A stretch of DNA of 64,000 bases, taken from assembly GCA_965208015.1 (NCBI GenBank), contig OZ242308.1, forward strand, positions 1,302,001 to 1,366,000, in the 5' to 3' direction. Position numbers and translations under genes: made by a program. Positions 58,528-64,000 of this stretch are shown here, in pieces. How positions within the stretch are numbered: the stretch's first letter is position 1; the number at the start of each line of letters is the position of its first letter. The notes under the pieces are model-generated. The model did no database searches and was not told the origin of the DNA. It saw only the letters and a list, made by a program, of their open reading frames with translations. The DNA is from Bin87 sp965208015. GTDB taxonomy: Bacteria; Chloroflexota; Dehalococcoidia; Lucifugimonadales; UBA3495.

Positions 58528-60384
58528 ATGAACATAAAACTTAAGACGCCCGGATTAATCGCGACCTTAATGCTTGCCCTCTTGCTGGCTGCCAGCATCG
58601 GCGACGTTTCGACCGTAGCGGCCCAAGGCGGTGTGTCTGCTCCGGGGAAACCGGTAGTAATTCCGGGGCAGAGGGATGGCCGGGTGGTTGTCTCATGGGA
58701 AGCAGCTCAGGAAGCGAGTCATTATGTCATCGCGTGGTTGGCTCACGCAGATTACAACGCAGACATAGCGGCCGGCCGGGATTGGCGCAACTCCATCTCA
58801 TATAAGACTATTGCCAACAGCGGCCAGACTTCGCATACCGTCACGCGGTTGGATCCGACGACACAATACTGGTTCACCCTGGGCGCGAGGTCCGAGCGCT
58901 ACAGTCGCCCGCAGTGGTCGCCATGGGCGGACCTGGTGACGCCCAGCGTCGACGACGTGGCCTGCACCCACGACCGGGACGCGCTGGTGGCGTTGTACGA
59001 CTCCACCGATGGAGAAAGTTGGAGGAATAGCGTCAACTGGCTCAGCGAGGCTGAGCCTATCGGCAAATGGTTCGGCGTATCCACCGACGGCAACGGCTGC
59101 GTGCTGGTTCTCTACCTGGACAACAATGAACTGGTTGGCAGCATCCCGCCGGAGCTGGGCCGTCTGGCCAAGCTGGACACCCTGGACCTTGACGGCAACG
59201 AGCTTTCCGGGGAGATACCCCCAGAACTGGGCAATCTCAGCAATCTGACCGTCCTGTCAATGGATCACAACGAGTTGAGCGGGCCGATTCCGCCGGAGCT
59301 GGGCAATCTCAGCAACCTCACCGATCTCGAGTTGTGGAACAACGAACTGACGGGTGAGATACCGGACGAGATTATTGGCCTCACCAACCTCAGGACGCTG
59401 GACCTGGACGGCAACAAGCTGACCGGGACGATTCCCGCAGCGCTGGCCGGTCTTGAGAATCTCGGGGCGCTGTGGCTCAGCGATAACGAGTTCACCGGCA
59501 GCATACCGCCCGAGCTAGGCAACCTGTCCAGGCTGGGTTACCTGGGTATGAATCGGAACGAGCTGACCGGTGAGATACCGACCACGTTAGGCAACCTCCG
59601 CAACCTGCGGGGCCTGACCCTCCGCGACAACCAGCTGACCGGACCGATACCGGAGGAGTTGGGCAACCTGGAGCACATGAGGTGGATCTCGCTCCGCAAC
59701 AACAAGCTGAGCGGCACGATACCACCGGAGCTGGGCAATCTGGTCGACATGGTTTATCTGGGCCTTAACAACAACGAGCTGACGGGGACGATACCGGCGG
59801 AGCTCAGCGGCATGATCGAACTCGAAGGGTTGGTCCTTTCCGACAATATGCTGACCGGGCAAATTCCCCGGGAGATGGGCGACTTGGTCGAGTTGGATTT
59901 TTTGTTCTTGAACGGCAACCGGCTGACCGGCGGGATACCGACGGAGTTGGCCAGCCTGGCCAAACTGGAATATCTGTACCTCCTCGAGAATGAGTTGGAG
60001 GGAACCATCCCCGCCGAACTGGCCCAGTTGGGCGAGTTGAAGGTCCTGGACTTGAACCGGAACGATTTGAGCGGGCCAATACCACCGGAGCTGGGCAACC
60101 TGGCCAAGCTGGAGGGACTGCACCTGGACAACAACCAGTTCAGCGGCTCGATACCACCGGAGCTGGGCAACCTGGCCAAGCTGGAGGAGCTGCACCTGGA
60201 TACCAACCGGCTGACCGGTCCGATCCCGCCTGAGCTAACCAATCTGACTGAACTGAGGGTCCTGTACGTGATCCGTAACCAGTTGACCGGGTGTGTACCC
60301 CCGGCATTGTTGGATGTGGACGAGAATGATTTGGACGAACTGGATCTACAGCTCTGCGCGACTGTGACGACCCCGTCGAGCTGA
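58528..60384 (+). CDS. Secreted leucine-rich-repeat protein, paralogue 1
   Basis: 618 aa from the ATG at 58528, 5 bp after AGGA. Signal peptide (LIATLMLALLLAASIGDVS), a fibronectin-III-like domain (about 35-140), a Cys-capped LRR entry domain (ACTHDRDALVALYDSTDGES, then WLSEAEPIGKWFGV), then 17 plant-type repeats of 24 residues (LxxLxLxxNxLxGxIPxEL). Such proteins are exported and bind other proteins or glycans. There is no membrane anchor or sorting motif at the carboxy end. The next gene is a tandem paralogue. Confidence 0.85.
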   Translation: MNIKLKTPGLIATLMLALLLAASIGDVSTVAAQGGVSAPGKPVVIPGQRDGRVVVSWEAAQEASHYVIAWLAHADYNADIAAGRDWRNSISYKTIANSGQTSHTVTRLDPTTQYWFTLGARSERYSRPQWSPWADLVTPSVDDVACTHDRDALVALYDSTDGESWRNSVNWLSEAEPIGKWFGVSTDGNGCVLVLYLDNNELVGSIPPELGRLAKLDTLDLDGNELSGEIPPELGNLSNLTVLSMDHNELSGPIPPELGNLSNLTDLELWNNELTGEIPDEIIGLTNLRTLDLDGNKLTGTIPAALAGLENLGALWLSDNEFTGSIPPELGNLSRLGYLGMNRNELTGEIPTTLGNLRNLRGLTLRDNQLTGPIPEELGNLEHMRWISLRNNKLSGTIPPELGNLVDMVYLGLNNNELTGTIPAELSGMIELEGLVLSDNMLTGQIPREMGDLVELDFLFLNGNRLTGGIPTELASLAKLEYLYLLENELEGTIPAELAQLGELKVLDLNRNDLSGPIPPELGNLAKLEGLHLDNNQFSGSIPPELGNLAKLEELHLDTNRLTGPIPPELTNLTELRVLYVIRNQLTGCVPPALLDVDENDLDELDLQLCATVTTPSS

Positions 60385-60445
60385 ACCGTGAGCGCATAGC
60401 ACTCTGTAAACACGGATAACTCAGTTGCCAGCACGCCCAGACAGG

Positions 60446-62476
60446 ATGACGGAATTGATTGGTAGAAAAGTGAAGACTTCGGCAATGATCGGCACATTGT
60501 TGCTTGTGCTCCTTTTGGCTGCGAACGCAGGCGACGTGTCGAGCGTCGCGGCGCAGGCCGGCTCGTCCACACCGGGGAAACCGCAGGTGATGCCCGGGCA
60601 GGACGATGGCGAGGTCACCGTTTCGTGGGAAGCCGTTGAGCAGGCGAATTACTATGTCATCGCGTGGCTGGCTTTCGCGGATTACAACGCCGATATTGAG
60701 GCGGGCCGGGACTGGCGGGACTCCATCGTGTATGAGTCGTTTCCCAATGATGGCCAAACCTCGCACACCGTGACGCGGTTGGACCAGACTGCGCAATACT
60801 GGTTCGTCCTGGGCACGAGCTCCGGACGATTCAGCAAGCCACGATGGTCGCCATGGGCCAGCCTAGTGCGGCCCAGCGGCCCCGCCGCTGCCTGCGCGCC
60901 GGACCGGGACGTGCTGGTTGAGCTGTACAACTCCACCAATGGTCGGATTTGGACGAACAGTCTTAACTGGCTCAGCAATAGCGTGCCCATAGGCGAATGG
61001 TTCGGCGTATCCACCGACGGCGACGGTTGCGTGGTGGTCCTCTACCTGGACAACAACTTCCTGTGGGGCAGCATCCCGCCGGAACTGGGCCGTCTGGCCA
61101 AGTTGGACACCCTGGACCTTGACGGCAACTTCCTCCGCGGGGAGATACCGTCCGAGCTGGGCAATCTCAGCAATCTGAGCGTACTGTCGCTGGATCTCAA
61201 CCGGTTGAGTGGGGAGATTCCGCCCGAATTGGGCCGGCTGAAAAACCTCACCGATCTCGAGCTGTGGAACAACGAACTGGAAGGGAAGATACCGGACGAG
61301 ATAGTTGGCCTCGGCGAACTCAGGACGCTTGTCCTGAGTGATAACAAGCTGACCGGAACGCTTCCGGCCGGACTGGGCGATCTTGAGAACCTTGGGGCTC
61401 TGTGGATCAGCGGAAACGAAATCACCGGCAGCATACCGCCCGAATTGGGAAACCTGTCCAAGCTGACCGACCTGGGCCTGCACGACAACGAGCTGACCGG
61501 CGAGATACCGCCCGAGTTGGGCAACCTCTCCAACTTGCACGGCCTGTATCTCTATGAAAATCAGTTGACCGGGAAAATACCCGCCGAGTTGGGAAAGCTC
61601 ACCGACCTGAACCACTTATTCCTGCGCAACAACCGGCTCACCGACGAGATTCCGACGGAGTTGGGCAACCTGTCCGAACTGGAAATCATCACCATCCGCA
61701 ACAACCGGCTGTCCGGTTCGATTCCGAAAGAGTTGGGCAATCTCTCCAAACTGGAGACGCTGTACGTTTCCGACAATCGGCTGGAGGGGACGATTCCCCC
61801 CGAACTGGGCGCGCTGGACGAGTTGAAAGAATTGCGCCTGAACGGCAACCGGCTCACCGGCCAGATACCGGCAGAGCTGGGCAACCTCTCGAAACTGGAG
61901 GAACTGCGCCTGCTCGAGAATGAGCTGGTGGGAACCATTCCTGTAGAGCTGGCCCAGTTGGGGGAGTTGCAGGTCCTGGACTTGAACCGGAACGATCTGA
62001 GCGGGGCGATACCACCGGGGCTGGGGCTGGGCAAACTGGGCAAACTGGAGGGACTGCACCTGGACAATAACCAGTTCAGCGGCTCGATACCGCCCGAGTT
62101 GGGCAACCTGACCATGCTGAAGGAGCTGCACCTGGACACCAACCAACTTACCGGCGTCATACCCCGGGAGTTGACCAATCTGACCGATCTAAGGGTCCTG
62201 TACGTGACGCGAAACCAGCTGACCGGGTGCATACCACCGGCGCTGCTAACGGTGGACGAGAATGACCTGGACGATCTCATGGAAACGCAGAGGCTGGTGG
62301 TTTGTGCTCCTGCGGCCACTGCGACGAGCGGAAGCGCTGATTTAGGCGCGCGAAGCCTCACAACGTCCGGTTCCACATTGCCGGGCGCTGTGAACGCTTC
62401 AGATAGCACTGAAGGGAGCACCGACTCCGACAATCCCTTCGAAATCAAGGTGGGCGCGCCGACAGTAGACAAATAG
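60446..62476 (+). CDS. Secreted leucine-rich-repeat protein, paralogue 2
   Basis: 676 aa from the ATG at 60446; a TTG at 60455 lines up with the start region of paralogue 1. Same order: signal peptide (AMIGTLLLVLLLAANAGDVS), fibronectin-III-like domain, Cys-capped entry domain and 17 repeats, of which the fourteenth has two extra residues. A Ser/Thr/Gly-rich tail of about 50 residues is added, absent from paralogue 1. It is 61 bp downstream of the first copy and in the same direction, so they are probably co-transcribed. Confidence 0.85.
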   Translation: MTELIGRKVKTSAMIGTLLLVLLLAANAGDVSSVAAQAGSSTPGKPQVMPGQDDGEVTVSWEAVEQANYYVIAWLAFADYNADIEAGRDWRDSIVYESFPNDGQTSHTVTRLDQTAQYWFVLGTSSGRFSKPRWSPWASLVRPSGPAAACAPDRDVLVELYNSTNGRIWTNSLNWLSNSVPIGEWFGVSTDGDGCVVVLYLDNNFLWGSIPPELGRLAKLDTLDLDGNFLRGEIPSELGNLSNLSVLSLDLNRLSGEIPPELGRLKNLTDLELWNNELEGKIPDEIVGLGELRTLVLSDNKLTGTLPAGLGDLENLGALWISGNEITGSIPPELGNLSKLTDLGLHDNELTGEIPPELGNLSNLHGLYLYENQLTGKIPAELGKLTDLNHLFLRNNRLTDEIPTELGNLSELEIITIRNNRLSGSIPKELGNLSKLETLYVSDNRLEGTIPPELGALDELKELRLNGNRLTGQIPAELGNLSKLEELRLLENELVGTIPVELAQLGELQVLDLNRNDLSGAIPPGLGLGKLGKLEGLHLDNNQFSGSIPPELGNLTMLKELHLDTNQLTGVIPRELTNLTDLRVLYVTRNQLTGCIPPALLTVDENDLDDLMETQRLVVCAPAATATSGSADLGARSLTTSGSTLPGAVNASDSTEGSTDSDNPFEIKVGAPTVDK

Positions 62477-62557
62477 CAAGGCGCACCACCTTCGTTTTCG
62501 GCCATCTGGTTACCACTTTATAATCATTATCAATTTTGAGCGAGACGCCGATTTCTG

Positions 62558-62586
62558 TTGACAGGGTACGGCATCTAAATTAAACT
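62558..62586 (+). promoter_or_regulatory. Promoter of the DUF1800 gene
   Basis: Consensus -35 TTGACA (62558-62563), a 17-bp spacer and -10 TAAACT (62581-62586), 80 bp before the ATG at 62667, in an AT-rich gap. Confidence 0.6.
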
Positions 62587-62666
62587 ACGGCCAACCGTCG
62601 TAAAGCCGGGAACGAAGCATGGAATCCCGGCAAAAACGGCATCAAATCGTAGGAAGGAGGCACAGG

Positions 62667-64000
62667 ATGTCACACAAGGATGACCTGGCATTGATGGCCC
62701 ACCTGATGCGGCGCGCCGGCTTTGGCGCCAACCGCGCAGAGCTGGAGCGATGCGTTGCCCAGGGTTACGAAGCCACTGTGGAAGAGCTGATCGATCCGCC
62801 CACGGACCGCGAAGGTGGGAAGATGGCTCTCCTGCTCCGGTATCACCCCAGCTTCTTGCTCCCCGGCGGCGTTCCCTTCTCCGGCCAGGCGAACTGGATG
62901 TACAACATGGTATCCAGCGACCGGCCCCTGGAAGAGAAGATGACGCTGTTCTGGCACCACGTCTTCGCGACCGGCAACTCCAAGGTTGACAACTGCGACC
63001 AGCTGCTCGAGCAGATCGACATGCTCCGGGAATATGGCATGGGGAACTATCGGGACATTCTGATTGAACTGTCCAAGAACCCCGCCATGATTTTCTGGCT
63101 GGACAACAATGAGAACCACCGGGACGCCGTGAACGAGAACTGGGGCCGCGAGCTCCTCGAGCTGTTCTCCATGGGCGTTTCCAACTACACCGAGGTTGAC
63201 GTTCGCGAGTGCTCGCGGGCCTTCACCGGCTGGACCATTCAGGCCAAGTTGCCGCGCGCTCCGTACGGCCGCTATCCCTGGAAGTTCGCCTACAACGAAG
63301 CCGACCACGACTTCGGCGAAAAGACCTTCCTGGGCCGCACCGGCAACTTTGACGGTGAGGACATTATCGACATCATCCTCGAAGAGCCGGCAACCTCCCG
63401 CTTCATCTGCCGCCACCTCTACAACTTCTTCGTCGCCGACGAGCCGCAGGTTCCCGCCTGGACCATCGAGCCGGCCCGTGACGAGGACGCCCTGGACGAG
63501 ATGTGCCAGGTGTTCGAGGACTCCGGGTTTGAAATGAAGGCCGTTCTGCGCCACATGTTGAACTCGCAGTGGTTCAAGGACGCCCGCTACCAGAAGATCA
63601 AGAGCCCGGCGGAAGTGGTCGCTGGCACGCTGCGAATGGTCGGCCTGTTCGAGAACCCGGACCCCGGCGTCCTGAACATCGGCAAGGAGCCCACCTACAT
63701 GGGCCAGTCCATCCTCGACCCGCCGTCGGTGGAAGGCTGGCACACCGGCCTGGAGTGGATCAACTCCGGCGCCCTGCTGGCTCGCATCAACTTCGTGGCC
63801 GACCGCGTGTCGAACCCTGATCTGCCCGGAATGCAGGACATCATCGACCGGATGCAGGGCGAAGGCGTGGAAACCCCTGACCATCTGCTCAATGCCTGCA
63901 CCGAGTACATGGGCTTTGTTGAGTTGAGCGAAGAGACTCGTGGCCAGTTGGCCGAACACGTTCGAACCGGCGGCAATGTGGACTGGACCGATCGGGGCGC
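62667..64000 (+). CDS. DUF1800 family protein (3' end missing)
   Basis: 444 codons are open to the right edge, so the end is missing. The ATG at 62667 lies 8 bp after GGAAGGAGG. DUF1800 markers: LMAHLMRRAGFGANRAELER near the start, MTLFWHHVFATGNSKV (about 92), and NENWGRELLELFSMGVSNYT with CSRAFTGWTI following (about 153-190). Later SVEGWHTGLEWINSGALLAR. The family is common in Planctomycetes, Chloroflexota and others, usually beside a DUF1501 gene, which would lie beyond the edge. The function is unknown. No signal peptide is seen. Confidence 0.9.
   Translation, partial: MSHKDDLALMAHLMRRAGFGANRAELERCVAQGYEATVEELIDPPTDREGGKMALLLRYHPSFLLPGGVPFSGQANWMYNMVSSDRPLEEKMTLFWHHVFATGNSKVDNCDQLLEQIDMLREYGMGNYRDILIELSKNPAMIFWLDNNENHRDAVNENWGRELLELFSMGVSNYTEVDVRECSRAFTGWTIQAKLPRAPYGRYPWKFAYNEADHDFGEKTFLGRTGNFDGEDIIDIILEEPATSRFICRHLYNFFVADEPQVPAWTIEPARDEDALDEMCQVFEDSGFEMKAVLRHMLNSQWFKDARYQKIKSPAEVVAGTLRMVGLFENPDPGVLNIGKEPTYMGQSILDPPSVEGWHTGLEWINSGALLARINFVADRVSNPDLPGMQDIIDRMQGEGVETPDHLLNACTEYMGFVELSEETRGQLAEHVRTGGNVDWTDRG

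Noticed and set aside
58528..62476. Possible CRISPR or other DNA-level tandem repeat
   Set aside because: The periodic sequence is 72 bp per unit and codes for LRR repeats in frame; units vary at third positions as expected for coding sequence.

Overview
GC-rich bacterial chromosome segment, densely packed and without rRNA, tRNA, CRISPR or phage genes that I can see. The gene content suggests a Chloroflexota bacterium of the Dehalococcoidia/SAR202 type. The clues are a cytoplasmic reductive-dehalogenase-like protein, many broad-specificity catabolic enzymes (hydantoinase A/B, a bacterial-luciferase-type monooxygenase, epoxide hydrolases, enolase-superfamily and ThDP enzymes), a futalosine-pathway menaquinone gene, LRR secretory proteins and a DUF1800 protein. 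This placement is an inference from content, not from a marker phylogeny.

Left part (1-12.4 kb, minus strand): the amino-terminal part of an amino-acid ABC binding protein, the RdhA-like protein, uvrA, a PIN toxin with a companion gene, biotin carrier plus biotin carboxylase, then recO, recR, ybaB and dnaX in the conserved dnaX-ybaB-recR order, and a lone CopG-type antitoxin.

12.5-29 kb is mostly catabolic. A five-gene plus-strand operon with a visible promoter encodes an M20 peptidase, an enoyl-CoA hydratase, a SelA-like PLP enzyme and hydantoinase A and B. It is followed by an FMN-binding protein, an Asp-box repeat protein, an amidohydrolase, two epoxide-hydrolase-like proteins, an LLM monooxygenase, a ThDP enzyme and an EVE-domain protein.

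29-42.5 kb is housekeeping: queG, a dUTPase-family gene, groEL without groES, rpsT, lexA with a candidate SOS operator, an NrtS-like protein, then the nusA-ylxR-infB-rbfA-truB operon. In that operon ylxR appears to start at ATT. Next come a cysteine synthase, a MoeB/ThiF adenylyltransferase and an Rrf2 regulator, with separate promoters visible.

42.5-64 kb: thioesterase, an overlapping small-membrane-protein/larB/ybhN/ubiA operon, a DUF35 protein, a carboxymuconolactone-decarboxylase-like protein, a second ThDP enzyme, a small gene broken by an amber codon, metF and mqnA, an enolase-superfamily enzyme, a retropepsin-like protease cassette next to a truncated relative, queA-folD-Uma2, a BtuF-like protein, a Rieske protein, two tandem LRR paralogues and a DUF1800 gene cut by the right edge.

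Several palindromic dispersed elements lie between genes, including two copies of one element of about 100 bp. Start sites were re-chosen wherever a Shine-Dalgarno sequence, a family alignment or a neighbouring gene argued against the longest frame.
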